Positions 22,701-34,793 of a stretch of DNA of 64,000 bases are shown in pieces. The position numbers were made by a program, and so were the translations under genes. Origin of the DNA: Pomacea canaliculata (taxonomy: Eukaryota; Mollusca; Gastropoda; Architaenioglossa; Ampullariidae); NCBI RefSeq assembly GCF_003073045.1, contig NC_037593.1:11850735-11914734 (forward strand), written 5' to 3'. The notes beneath the pieces were generated by a model, which was not told the DNA's origin, did no database searches, and saw nothing but the letters and a program-made list of their open reading frames with translations. Within the stretch, counting starts at the first letter, position 1; the number at the start of each line of letters is the position of its first letter.

Positions 22701-23288
22701 AACATAAATAAATTTATCCAAAGCACAAGAAAATAAAGAATTTGAAAAGAAATTATTGTGTTCAATATCAATATAATAATTACATACTTCACATCAGAAG
22801 AACCTTCTATCAAACGTACACATCATTTGCTTTGTAATCATTTGATCCTTTTTATTTATCGAGGAGATATTTTCAAGAAAGTGGATGCTTATGCAAAATT
22901 GTCACAAGAATGGCTGGCACCTTTATTGTTGTTTTCAAGAGATGCTGAATGTTGCTGGGCCCCAAAAACTTTGATCTGTTTCGAAATGGTAAGTGATTAG
23001 TGTTTGGTAAAATTCAGAAATAGACATATAAGACTAGAATATATCTGGCAAGAGTTCATTTGTCAATGCATGCTTTTTTCAATGTTGCTTGCAGTGCTGC
23101 ACATTAAAAACAGTATGACAAGTGAAGAATTGAACAGGAATGGCAAAGTAGCATGCCTCACCGAACCATAGCCTAGAACTGATTTTGTTCTCGCCACTCT
23201 GTAATATTCAAAAACGATAATGAAAAAAAGGAAAACAGGCTTTTACCCCATTAATTCCCATAAGTCAGTCACTCCCTTCACACATAAA
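19769..23288. other. Gene-poor interval between the membrane-protein exons and TMEM18
   Basis: No confident coding exon. Upstream exons of the minus-strand membrane-protein gene may lie here (candidates near 20,164-20,252 and 21,128-21,172). The part next to 23,289 should include the TMEM18 3'-UTR; TTTATT on the plus strand at 22,922-22,927 is a possible polyadenylation signal for the minus strand. Confidence 0.5.
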
Positions 23289-26200
23289 CTATTTCTCTTT
23301 TTTCTTCTTTAAAGACTCTTTGCTTGTGACCCCATCTGCTGGTTTATTTTCTGGAGATGATTGCCCAACAGTGGTGCCAGCACTTTCCTTTGTGTCTTTC
23401 TGAGCCTGCTTCTGCTGCAGCTGCTTTGTACGAATTGCTGCCATCAGGCTTGCTGATGTTTTGAGCCAAATAACCTGCAAAAGAAAGTACACAGAATCAG
23501 TTGTCTAAATATGTTTATTGTTTCCACCAGCTATTCATTATTGCTAGTTTATTGGTATTTACCACATCCCAAATGTCATTTGCTTTGGATTAATGAGTTC
23601 TTACAGCAGAAAGATCCACAAATGCATGAATCATCCCCAACCTAACTGGTCACAGAACCTTTAGATATGGAGGTTAACTGCAAATTAAGCTAAACTCACC
23701 TAAACAAATAAGCAGACCCAGACCAGCTGGCAATGTTTATGGTGGAATAACAGGTAGAATCTTTACACCAAATGAAATAATTTGTGATGTCCAGTGATCA
23801 TTATGGTCTGGTAATGTCAAGAACTGTGCTATAAATTTTACCAAAGGAGTGGGACCTTCAACAAACAATCCCATGAAATTCCCCAAGGTAGGACAATAGC
23901 TAAAAGTGAGGCAAACCCTACAAAAAAAGCTAGAGGGCTGAAGATGTCAGTACCAGGCAGTGTGCACTCTCTAACAGACCATTACACTTTTGTGAAATAT
24001 AACTACATAGCTATCCAGTCAACAAAGGTTATCAGCAAATAGTTTATGCAAAATATACTGGGATGCCTTGCAAAGCAGTCACATCATATGTTGCTTCTGA
24101 TAACAACATATATTTGGCATGAATCTATATCCTTACTGAAATAGTCATCAGGATGCACACATGGAAATGCCACTCTAGTACAGGTAGTGTTGTACAGATG
24201 TAAAACTCACCACTATAACAATACAGTTGATCAAAAGTGGCACAGACATGACCACAGAAATGAAGAGGCCATTGCTGTCAAAGTACTGCTGTCTTGCAAA
24301 CACTCTGGAAAATAAAAAAATATACACACTACTTTACATATGTTCAAACACTTTACAAGCATTATCAATAAAAGATATAATAATTTTAAAAGTTTACATT
24401 AACTATTTATAGGGTACTGAAAAACAATACATCTTTTATTTTCAAATTTAAATTCCTGCAACACCAACTATGAATGCATGTATCATCCTGTCTTCCAATA
24501 GAAATGCAAGCAGAGTTTCTATCTATCTATCTATTCCTCTTTGTGCATCAGGTTGCACATAAGGCCTCAACCAGAGTCCGCCACCGATGTCGATCGGCTG
24601 AAACACGCTCTAGGTGACCCCATGTCCAGCCCTTTCCTTTCATCTCCCTTTCCACTGTTCTTCTCCAAGTTTCCTTTGGGCGGCCTCGTTTTCTTCGGCC
24701 GTCTGGAGTCCATCGTAGGGCGACTCTGGAAAGGTCTGCTGTCTGCTGGCGGAGCACATGTCCAATCCATCGCCAACGCCTTCGTTGAACCTGCGTGGTG
24801 ATGGACTCGGTTTCACTTCTTCGGTGGAGTTCTTCGTTGTGATAGTGTTTGGCCAAAAGATGTTAAGTATGCGCCTGAGGCATCTGTTTTGGAAGACGTC
24901 AAGCTTGTTACTGATGGTTTTGGTCATCTTCCAAGATTCTGATCCGTAAAGGAGGGTGCTGATCACATTTGACTTGAAGATTCTCAGCTTGATCTTCTGG
25001 CTGATGTTTTTTGCCTTCCATGTGCTCCTGAGTGAGGCAAAGGCCTGACTGGCTTTCGCCAGTCGGGCTCGAATCTCCACCTCCGCATCCCCAGTGTTTG
25101 ACATTTTGGACCCAAGATAGGTGAAACTGTCAACTTCCTCAATCTCTTCTCCATTTAGTTTGATGCTGTCTTGGACTCTGGCGTTCACTCTCATACTGTT
25201 AGTCTTTTTTGTGCTGACCTTCAAGCCAAGGTTTCCAGCTGTTTCTGAGAAGGCCTTTGTTTTTTCCTGCATGTCTTGGTGGCGGTGTGACAGCAGGGCA
25301 ATGTCATCAGCAAAGTCAAGTCTTCCAGTGCTGTTGTTGCTGTCATAGTCATGGTCCATCTGAGCCCTCTCCTCTCGCTGTCGTGGAAGTCTTCATGATC
25401 CAGTCCATGGCCAGGATGAAGAGGAACGGCGACAGAATGCAGCCCTGCTTCACCCCAGTACTGACGTTGAAGGGTCTGTGAGCTCTGTGTCACAGACAAC
25501 CTGGGATTTGAAATCGCTGTACAGCATTGCAATGACCTGAACAAGTTTTGCAGGACTCCGTAATGCCTCAGGATCTTCCATAAGGACTCGCGGTGGATGC
25601 TGTCAAAGCCTTCTCCAGGTCTATGAAATTGATGTACAGCGGTGTGTTCCATTCGTTGCTCTGCTCCAGAATCTGTCGCAGAATGAAGATGTGTTCGGAG
25701 CAGGATCGCCCAGGGCGAAATCCTGCTTGCTGTGGTCGGAGGTCTTTCTCAAGAGTTGCCGTCAATCTTGACAAAACAATCTTGCTGAAGACCTTGCTGG
25801 TGAGGGAAAGAAGTGTTATGCCCCTCCAATTATTGCAGTCTCCAAGATCTCCTTTCTTGGGTAACTTGAAGATGAGCCCTGTCTTCCACGCAACAGGGAC
25901 CTGCCCTGATTCCCAAATTTGCCTGAAGATTTCAGTCAGCTTGGGAGCTGTCACATTTATATCTGCTTTCAACATCTCTGCTGTTATTCCATCTGCCCCT
26001 GGTGCTTTGCCGCTCTTCATTGTCTTGACTGCTGCTGTCACTTCTTCCAGGCTTGGTGGGTCTGTGCAGATGTCAAGGTCTATAGCTGCTGGCTGGATGT
26101 CTGCAAGCTGAGGGGGATCTGGTCTGTTCAGAACTGACTCAAAATGCTCCCTCCAGCGCTGTAGTTTTCCTGCCTCTCCTTCGACGACATTACCGTTCAC

Positions 26201-29200
26201 GTCTTTCACTGGCACATCACTGTTCTTAAACCCGTTGTTTAGCTGTTTGTTTATCTTGTACAGTGTCTTCAGGTCATTTTTACTTGCTGCATTTTCTGCT
26301 TCATCTGCCAGTTTCTCTATGTGATATCTTTTGTCAGTTCTTGTCATCCTCTTTACCTCTTGTTTCAGTTTTGCATATCTTTGTCTGTGTTGTTCCTTCA
26401 GGCGTTCAGATCTGGTGCTGTTGATTCTTTGTTTGGCTGACTTTCTCTCTTCTATCTTCTTCCATGTCTCTTCTCTGATCCACTGTTCTTTCTTTTTCCG
26501 TTGGAAGCCCAGTATTTTCTCCTGATTCCTGTAAGACTCGATTGAAGTCGTCTAAGGTCATCTCTTGTTGGTCTCCTAGTGCCTGGAACCTGTTCTTTAC
26601 TTCCATAGCAAAGGCCCTTTCGGTGGCTGGATTTTTTAGTTTGCCGGAGTCCACTCTCTGCTGACGTGCCTGTTTTCCTCGTGATCGACGCAGCTTCAGA
26701 GAAACTGTGGCTATCACAAGAGTGTGGTCACGGCAATGTCTGCTCCTCTGTAGGCTCTAACATCTTGAAGTGAGCTCCTCCATTTTCGGTTGATGATGAC
26801 ATGGTCTATCTGGTTCTTTGTGATCCCATCTGGTGATGTCCATGTTGCCTTGTGGATGTCTTTGTGTGGGAAGAGTGTGCCTCCAATCAGTAGGTTGTTT
26901 TCTTCACAAAAGTCTGCCAGTCTCTCTCCGTTGTCATTGATGGTTCCGATTCCATGTTTGCCCATGACATGCTCCCTGCAGGTGTTGTCACTTCCCACCT
27001 TGGCATTGAGATCGCCGATGATGAGCAACATGTCGTGGGCTGGAACGCTTTCTGAGGCTGCCTGGAGCTGATCGTAAAAAGCATCCTTGTCTTCTGCCTC
27101 AGAGTCATTTGTTGGTGCATAGCAGGCTAGCACTGTCAGCTTGGTGTACTTGGAATGGAATCTTGCTCTCAAAAGCCTGGGTCCATAAGGCTTCCATTCC
27201 AGCAGTGCCTTTTCCGTTTTCTTGTTGAGGAGTAGAGCTACTCCTTCAGAGTGCTGAGCGTCTGATCTTCCTGAGAACAAGATGGTATGTCCTGACGCTA
27301 GTCTCCTCTTTCCCGTGCCGGTCCATCTGACCTCACTGACTCCCAGGATGTCCAAGTTGTAGTTGTCAAACTCCTTGACTAATTGGAGCATCCTGCCAGT
27401 CTGGTACAAGGTCTGGACGTTCCAGCACCCACCCTCAACTTCTGCCTCGGCTTCAGTAAATCCGCTGTCGGGGCGCCAGCTCCCTTTCGGTTTGGCTGTC
27501 GTCCGTCATTAGTCCAGTCTCCTGGTGTGCTTCATTACCTTCGCCATCTGTGACGAGTTCTCTGGTTTTAGTTTCTGTAACAGGATTTTTTTTACATGGT
27601 GGGGTTGTTAGCCCTACCACAACCTATTTTACCTCTAGGTGAGGTGTCCACCTTAGTCGCCTCTTACGACATGCCTGGCTGGATGGCAGGGACCCTATTC
27701 TTGCAATGCTTGCTAGGCAAGCATACCCCGGGGTCCCACAGGGGGCAAGCAGAGTTTACACAGACAAAATTAATTCCTTTATAGATTACTATAAAGCATA
27801 AATTCATCAGCTGTACTTAAACTGCAATGATTGCAAAAGAACTAAAACATCAACACTTTGATGCTCCTAACAAAGCAGAGATCTAGCATGTAGTCTCTAG
27901 TTCTAAGTGTAAACAGTGCATGTGCATTATGCATCCTTGTTATAAAACTTACTTCCAGTGGTTGGCTGCAAACTCATTGATGTATTCAGAACAGCCAACA
28001 ATAACCACTGAAATAAAACCCATCAAACAAATTTAGATCTTTCTTTTTCATAGACTATCTTTCACTCTTGATGTTGTTATAAAATGTCTCTATGCAATTT
28101 TTGCAAGCCACGATTATCTTTTATCTTTTCACTGAAAAAATAATATCTACTTTATTCTTATGTTGAAATCAAATGTTTGCTACATCTATCATGATATATT
28201 CATAATTATGTTGAGTCATGTGCATTTCTATATGTGGAGGTGAGCTCATTACACAGTACCAGAAGGACTGAAGTCAAACAATCCATGCTACTGCATGCAG
28301 GACATGATTTTGAGTGATTGTTCCTAATCTAAACTACAGCAGTGAACATTTAGTTCGATCAGGGACTTTTATATGAGTCAGCCTAGTACAAACATGTTCT
28401 GCAGTTGTGTTTACAATTGTAAGTGATCTGTGCTGCAAAATACCTGATACTTGTTCTGCATTTGTGATTACAAATGTAAATCTTATAGTATGCACTTCTA
28501 AATGTGCCCATAAATACAAATGTGTTCTGAAGCAACTGTAAGTTATATTTACCATGTTTTAACAACCACGAGGAAAAATAGAAACTTCTTTAGTACCAGT
28601 TTCATATCAAAATCCCACCTGTTTTTCCTACCCTATCTCACTCAAGTTTCTGTTTCATTTCTGAGATTATCAAATCACAACTAAAAATTAACATTTAAAT
28701 AAAATAACAAAACTTACAATAGAATGCAAAGATAATTCCTTGAATAGATGCATGATTTCTTGTCAACACAGTTGCTGCAATACAAATCAGATGGAAAGCG
28801 CCCAAACCCAAAAACCATGGCTCTGACCAGTCAATCTGCAAATAAGTAAAAGAAAAAATTCCTCAGGAACAGAAACAGATTTTCCAGCTACACCTGCATT
28901 CCTTCTCCAGCAGACTGAACCAAATTCCAATCATTCTTATTGCTACTTATTCATTCCATTCAAATCATTTGATTTTGTTTACATATCTATATTGTGAAAA
29001 CATATGATAATTGGCATTATATAGCACTCTCGGTATTAGCAGTCTAAGCAATAAAACGTTATAAGTTTATGGATAAATATATTTCTCGCCTAACCATTAT
29101 AACTTTTAGTGGATGTCAAATTTAACTTTACAAAACTCTAAAACTCTATTTTTAAAAGTGAAGCACGCCGAACCTTGATTAGTCTATCATTTAATCTTGA

Positions 29201-29772
29201 GCAAAAAAAAGTATTTTTTTAATAAAAAGTGGGGTCGGTTTTTTTTTATATGACTGTGTATATATTCATGAGTGCGCCTAACATGCATTTCAAATCAAAC
29301 AACAATGCTTAAGTAGTTGGATCGCGAAAGTAAATGTAAATTTGTTGGGAAAAGAGTTTACAAGGGATGGTCACACATGAAAATGGTGTAACATTTCAGA
29401 TTTAATCGTATATCCTATCACATTTATCTTTCAGGCTAAGTGGCCCTTTTAAAAAATGATTTACCAAAGTAAAGGAATTTGACAAGCAAATATCGTTATG
29501 CCCAGAGCATCCAACGCCATGACCTACGCCGAATGTAGGCTATCTCTAGTAAAGTCTGGTACTCATAAAAATATCCTAATCCTAATTGAAAAAAAATATA
29601 TTGTTTATCAATTACTTTACAGCTTCACTATCACTGACTGAATCTACTAATTCAGACAAGTCGCTGAATCAATGTTCGTCACGGTTTGAGCTGCAACATG
29701 CAAGTGCTTGACTCATACCGATCCTAGATATGTCCACAGTCCAGTTATCTCATCAGTCCTTATCATCTGCAT
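23289..29772 (-). CDS. TMEM18: TMEM18, transmembrane protein 18
   Basis: Small nuclear-envelope membrane protein; in vertebrates it is linked to transcriptional repression and body-weight control. Five coding exons: 29719-29772, 28718-28835, 27953-28007, 24211-24304 and 23289-23474 (stop TAG), 168 residues in all; the human protein is 140. Landmarks match the family in order: [28 protein letters not shown], then [19 protein letters not shown] and [17 protein letters not shown], ending in a Lys-rich tail ([10 protein letters not shown]) typical of the nuclear targeting signal. Three membrane helices are expected. Phases are 0, 1, 2, 0 with GT-AG sites. The ATG at 29772 is the first of two nearby in-frame ATGs; the second, at 29766, would cost two residues. 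The intron between exons 3 and 4 is 3.6 kb because a LINE has landed in it. Confidence 0.96.
24519..27744 (-). mobile_element. RTE-type LINE, apparently end-to-end but decayed
   Basis: A 3,226-bp non-LTR retrotransposon in the TMEM18 intron, same orientation as the gene. The 13-bp sequence GCAAGCAGAGTTT flanks it at 24506-24518 and 27745-27757 as a target-site duplication, and its 3' end is a short (TAGA)n tail. The endonuclease part is at 26714-27490 ([34 protein letters not shown]). Reverse transcriptase follows at about 25220-26350 ([30 protein letters not shown], then [10 protein letters not shown] near 25300). A C-terminal [22 protein letters not shown] tail ends near 24550. No gag-like first ORF and no RNase H were seen, which with the 3.2-kb size points to the RTE group. 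The coding region is spread over at least six segments in three frames, so about five frame changes have accumulated and it cannot encode the proteins. Confidence 0.92.
28386..28540. repeat. Imperfect three-copy repeat in TMEM18 intron
   Basis: TGTTCTGCAGTTGTGTTTAC-like sequence starts at 28395, 28452 and 28523, each followed by an AATTGTAAGT/AAATGTAAAT-like segment. Spacing is irregular (57 and 71 bp). Probably a decayed tandem duplication. Confidence 0.35.
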
Positions 29773-29954
29773 ATTGGCCAAACTCTACAAATGTTTAATT
29801 AATGCGTATTCAAAGTTGCATTTCCAGAATCCATGCGATAACAGCGACGATAGTGCAACGTGGAGCTATATAGGGAAGTGACGTTCTGTGATGCGAGTGC
29901 GAGACATGAAATATATTGTGTTTATATAATCTAAAACGACAGGTACGATTATCA

Positions 29955-30025
29955 GCATCGGTGGTCTAGTGGTAGAATACTCGCCTGCCACGCGGGTGAC
30001 CCGGGTTCGATTCCCGGTCGATGCA
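29955..30025 (+). tRNA. tRNA-Gly (anticodon GCC)
   Basis: A 71-nt cloverleaf. The acceptor stem pairs GCATCGG with TCGATGC plus discriminator A. The D arm is GTCTAGTGGTAGAAT. The anticodon stem CTCGC/GCGGG encloses loop CTGCCAC with anticodon GCC. The T arm is CGGG-TTCGATT-CCCG. Internal A and B boxes (TGGTCTAGTGG and GGTTCGATTCC) are intact, and a run of T's starting two bases past the gene is a good Pol III terminator. It is a canonical eukaryotic tRNA-Gly, transcribed away from TMEM18, whose start codon is 183 bp to the left. Confidence 0.98.
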
Positions 30026-30471
30026 CAATTTTTTTTTTTCTGGTATGTTTTTATTTTCAAACTCCCGTTTACAGACGTACCTTGTTAGTGTCCATTTCAC
30101 ATGGTGTGCCTGTATTATTTTTCTCCAATCATCACGTATGGTTAGTCAGGAACTGATACAGGTCTTTGTACAGACCTGCAAAAGCAATGTACAATAAAGA
30201 TGTTGCTGGGCAGGCCTGATCGAGGAGAGGAGGGGCAGGGAAGAATGATATGTTTCCGGGCTCGCGAATGTGCAGGGGCCCCGGTCTAGGTTAGAAATTT
30301 TTTCGTTTTCTTTTAAACAATAGCGAAAAGAAAAGGCATCACGAGGAAAAATAAATCAGGCTAGACTTCAAAGAACGCTATAAGTGTTGTCAAAGATACT
30401 ATCTTTGGTGAAGAGTTACTGCTGCCTCCAATAACTGTAACCAAATCTGTGACATCACACATGCATTAAAG

Positions 30472-30646
30472 CAGGGCTTCTGCTTACGCAAAAAATTGCG
30501 TACAGTACGCATTAAAAGTTCGGAGGACCCCTTCAATTTTCGTCAATGGGGTCCCATTCAAATTTGGGCGAAGAACAGGGACCCCTTAAAAATCTGAAGA
30601 AGGGGTCCCTGGGACCCCAAAAAATTTAGCCTTAGCAGAAGCCCTG
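30472..30646. mobile_element. hAT-type MITE, 175 bp
   Basis: A 175-bp element with inverted ends CAGGGCTTCTGCT and AGCAGAAGCCCTG (perfect over 13 bp), flanked by a perfect 8-bp target duplication CATTAAAG (30464-30471 and 30647-30654). CAGGG ends plus an 8-bp duplication are the hAT signature. The interior contains self-complementary GGGGTCC blocks (for example GGACCCC and GGGGTCC), so it can fold further. No coding capacity. Confidence 0.85.
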
Positions 30647-31722
30647 CATTAAAGTAAAGGATATAAATTTTTCTATTGTCCTTAATAGTTTCTAAAATAG
30701 GTTCAAAATATAGTCTTCATGAGTTAATTACATTTTCCTTACATTTGACTGAAGAAACTACCGCACTCAATGATGAATAAAACGTATACATATATTATAC
30801 AAATCCTGCAGCTCTTTACTATTATAATTTATTATATTTTAACGCTAACTGTTTAATTAATCTGAGTTTACTTTTCCTTAATTACTGATGTCAGCCATAG
30901 CCATTAGTTATTAAGATACAGTCTTGAAAATGGTTTTGGGAAAGAGGAGATATAGTATAGGCTATTGTCTGGAATGCAATGAACCTAATCGGAGCGGCAC
31001 ATGAAAACAATGGTGAGGGTGGGGGATTAGTGTTTTACACCGTGCCAGCAACTAAGGCTACATCACCGCAAGGCAGCCAGCCCTGTAAACAGATGCCACA
31101 TGCAGAGAAAGAACAGCGTGCCCGAGACGAGAGCTGAACCCAGAACAACCAGCACGTGAAAACAAGATGTAAGGGTTTGGTTGATTGGTTTATTTAGCAG
31201 GAAAGTGCTTCTGAATTTGCACTATAGGGGGAGATGAAGGAAGGAAGAAAACCAAAGTACACGGAGAAGGAATGTCCTTGAGAAATACCACCGACAGGGG
31301 CTAGCACGTTCGATGCACAAGAACTATGTGTGTGTCTATTCGGCAAATCGGAAGTCTTGGATCTGCACTCAGTCACTGATGTAGATAGTGCTTTATGGCT
31401 ATTCTATCGATCATCAATAATCAAGAGTTAAGTACGTTTTCACGAGACAAAACCGGGCGTGGTCAGTGCAGTCTCTCGCAGACGAAAATGGCAGTGCCAC
31501 TCGATCGGCTACCTGCTCTTGGATGAATCGTAGAAGGACGGTGGGAAAGTCGATCATACATAGACATATCACAATCACCCAAAAAATGAAAATGACACAT
31601 GGACAAACGACTGAAAGGCTGACCGAGTGAAAGACAAGACAGACTGATCGGAAAGGGGGGATTTTTTCTCCAAGCTACTGAATACAGCTCAAGTTGCACC
31701 ATGGACGTGTATTTAATATGTT

Positions 31723-31761
31723 ATATAAGTTCGTGATATAAGTTCGTGATATAAGTTCGTG
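31723..31761. repeat. Three perfect 13-bp tandem copies
   Basis: The unit ATATAAGTTCGTG occurs three times without interruption or change (31723-31735, 31736-31748, 31749-31761). Short and perfect, so likely recent. Confidence 0.9.
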
Positions 31762-33978
31762 GTTGCACTAACATTGAATGTATAAAAGATCAATGTTGTT
31801 TCGTTTGCTATGGAGGTCCTGCTCGCTCTCAACCAGTCTTCCAACTTTCTCTTTTACACGAGATTCTTGGACAGCTTCCAGTCCTGGCTGAAAATATGTT
31901 GCTGCGGTAGCATCACGATGAGGTCGGCCGATCTGCTGGGCAGTCATGATCGACACCGCGGTCATTAGTCCAGAAAGTCCGGTGTTGTTTCCTGGAGATC
32001 CCAAAACTCAATCAAGTGATCCGGAATTTTGCGCAGAAAACTGCTCGAGCACATCATGGGCCCTCTGAGTCGCTGGTATAAGCGTGCAAATGAGACTATT
32101 CGCTAGGCCACTATAATATATAAAACGTTAGAGAGGTTTTTTTTTTTGCTTACATAATTTTTAATGATACCTTCTAAAATTAATCTGCTATATCTGACAG
32201 ATAATTTTACGAAAGCAAAATAGAAGAACTGAATAGAACAATAATGCGAAACAACAATTAAATATATTTTGACATGTAAAATGCGCAGAGGAAATATAGC
32301 GCAAAAATGAACAGAAAAGTACAAAATAAAAAAATATCTATTTTTCTGTAAGACATATCCCTGATGATGCCCGCAGGACCAAAACAAAACAAAAAACAAC
32401 TTCATTCAGGCATAAACCGCTCCATTCTGTTATTCGTTACATGTGCAGGTCAGATAAGATCATAAGAGAAACAATTATCTTCTCGCAATTAGGTACGTGG
32501 CAGCTAATATATATTTCTTAATTGCTTCTCCGCACTGGCTATATATAGTTCACAAGACTAATTCATTGTGAATTCCTGCAAAGTCTGCTTATAGTTCGTC
32601 GGGCAAAAAATGTGACTTTTATCTTGCAGTTTGTCTCCATATATATCATCTATATATCGTCATAGTCATCATCATCGAAATCGTCATCCACATTATCACA
32701 TTATACTTTGCTGTCGCAACAATAAAAACGGAATTAGCTACAGAAGTTTGCATTATACGTCGAGAATTTTAAAAGATTGAAGTTTAGCTTCTTAATAATT
32801 TACTATGGGTAATTTAGTGTAGCTGATTGATTAATGAATGTCGAGACATGTCTGAGGTACAGGTAGTGAACATAAATTCGCTCAGACGATCCTATGTATG
32901 TGCGAAGGCAACAGTGTGCTTATAGTTTACTGTTACCGACACGAACGCTTTGTCCTGATTTGACAAACAGACCCCATCATTACCGTCACAACAAGGCATG
33001 ACCTGATAGCAGGAGACTCGGAGATAACAACATCCCGGTGTGACTTCGTGGGACCAGAGACCCCAGAGACCTCGATATGATTTGAGGCCGATGTCCAACT
33101 GGAACAGCGCACGTTTTTGTGTTAACAGATTCAGTCCTTGAGACCACCATATACTGTATTCCGAATTAATCTTTCAGGTACATCTTTAATAGATTTAGCA
33201 CATTTATGTACTGATTATGTACTGTTTTATGGTTGTGTTTGGAGATTGGAGTACTAAGTGCTGACCTCATTCATAGCTGTTTCCTCCAAGTTCCTCGCAA
33301 AAAATTCTTAATCTTCATCGGTTTCTAAAATTATTGCCCATGTTGTTTTCAAATGGATGGAGATAGGACAGTGTAAACAGTTTGAGGATTGATACAGACA
33401 CGGCAAAAAAAAATAAAATAACAATAATAAGAAGAAAGAACACAGATGTGCGTGAGAAATATTGCATTTGAAATTTAACTTCGTGAAAGAAATGGGACAC
33501 TAACGGGGACACGATACAACGTAACGTGCTATTTGCAGTCATGTCCCTTGGCTCGAAGGCGCGAGGAGACGGTAGTGCAGTTTTATTTACTAACTGGAAA
33601 GTAAACCCTACCTTGTTCCAGATAGATTCTACAATATATAATACTACATGAATTTAATATGAAAAATGTACATATATGAAAATAAGCATGATAATTAAAA
33701 AAATCTCGTGCAGACCGTCATAATAAGCTTCTCCACCTCCGTCAACACGAGAGCATTTGTTTGTCAGCACTATTATTATTCGCACTACCATTTCGTTTTG
33801 ACATGAATGTAGACAAAGTGCATTGATCTGTCAGTGTGTCACTTTATGCATATAGCGTGTATTTACAAACGGAGCGGTAAAGCAGACGAACGATTGTTCT
33901 TGTCTTGAATAAAAGGTGCAAAAGTTCGTTATGATCACAGACATCTATGATCTCGCAAGTCTTATGATGCTCTGCATA

Positions 33979-34149
33979 AGGTGACCAGACGTTTCGGGGG
34001 CGAAAGCGGGACACGTGCCGATGATGGTGTCGTCACCGTCAAAGAACGCCGAAAAAAAGTGATTTTTAAAGACAACCAGGACATTTGATGGACTTGCGAG
34101 AAAGCCAGAAAGCGGGACACGAGGTCTAAAGCGGGACGTCTGGTCACCT
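33979..34149. mobile_element. TA-flanked MITE, 171 bp
   Basis: The ends are inverted: AGGTGACCAGACGT at the left and ACGTCTGGTCACCT at the right (perfect over 14 bp), flanked by TA at 33977-33978 and 34150-34151. A GCGGGACACG motif next to the left end recurs near the right end, partly inverted. TA duplication suggests a Tc1/mariner-like or other TA-targeting superfamily; a longer or different duplication cannot be excluded. No coding sequence. Confidence 0.7.
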
Positions 34150-34793
34150 TAGCTCTGCAGAAAGACGCGTGTACATTTGAGCAGGGAATAGAGATTTGCA
34201 TAAACATTTTTAGGATATAAAAGATGAAGGAGATGGTTGCAGTCTTTACAACATCAAAATTAAGAATATGCGCGACATTCAAAAAATCCCTCTTGAAGAA
34301 AAGTAAAAGAGAACGTCGGGAGCAGACATTTAAAGGGAGAGAAATCTTTTCTTCACAGTGGGAGACAAATCTAGGGCACTATACTTTTTTTTCCTAATTT
34401 TGTGGTCATCGATCTTTTCTGGATCTCTTATTACTGGCCATAGAAAACACAAAAATTAACATACACAAAACACTGCAAAAAATATTTTGCTCCTTTAGGT
34501 AATCTTTCCAGAAATTTTGTACTGACTGTACAGATTGTGTTAGTGTCTTGGTCCTTGGCATGTTCATAAAAGGTCATCACTTTCTGCAGGAAATATCCTG
34601 GCAATTGTTTTCTTTTGCAGACACTTCATGCAGTTGTCAGTTATGCACAAGGCCGAATTGACAATGTGGACAATTGAAAGTGTGCTTTTGCATGATCGTG
34701 TACATGTAGGGGGTCAGATGTAAAATATTCTCCTTTTAATTTGAGAAGAAAAAAAAGCAAGATCACAACAGGCAGGTTATCTTTTTGTTGAAT

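Larger units (their letters stand above)
30647..34793. other. Intergenic stretch between tRNA-Gly and the PsuG-PsuK gene
   Basis: No gene recognised. It holds the 171-bp TA-flanked element at 33,979-34,149, a 13-bp triplication at 31,723-31,761, and a segment at about 31,030-31,200 (GTTTTACACCGTGCCAGCAAC onward) that I recall as a dispersed mollusc repeat but cannot verify here. The part next to 34,794 should hold the promoter and 5'-UTR of the glycosidase/kinase gene; no clear TATA box was seen. Confidence 0.5.

Noticed and set aside
29866-30060. Open frame antisense to the tRNA
   Set aside because: It is an accidental reading of the complementary strand of a tRNA gene.
31030-31200. Dispersed repeat starting near GTTTTACACCGTGCC
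   Set aside because: It resembles a repeat I remember from other invertebrate sequences, but no ends, inverted repeats or target duplication could be found, so it is only mentioned in the intergenic entry.
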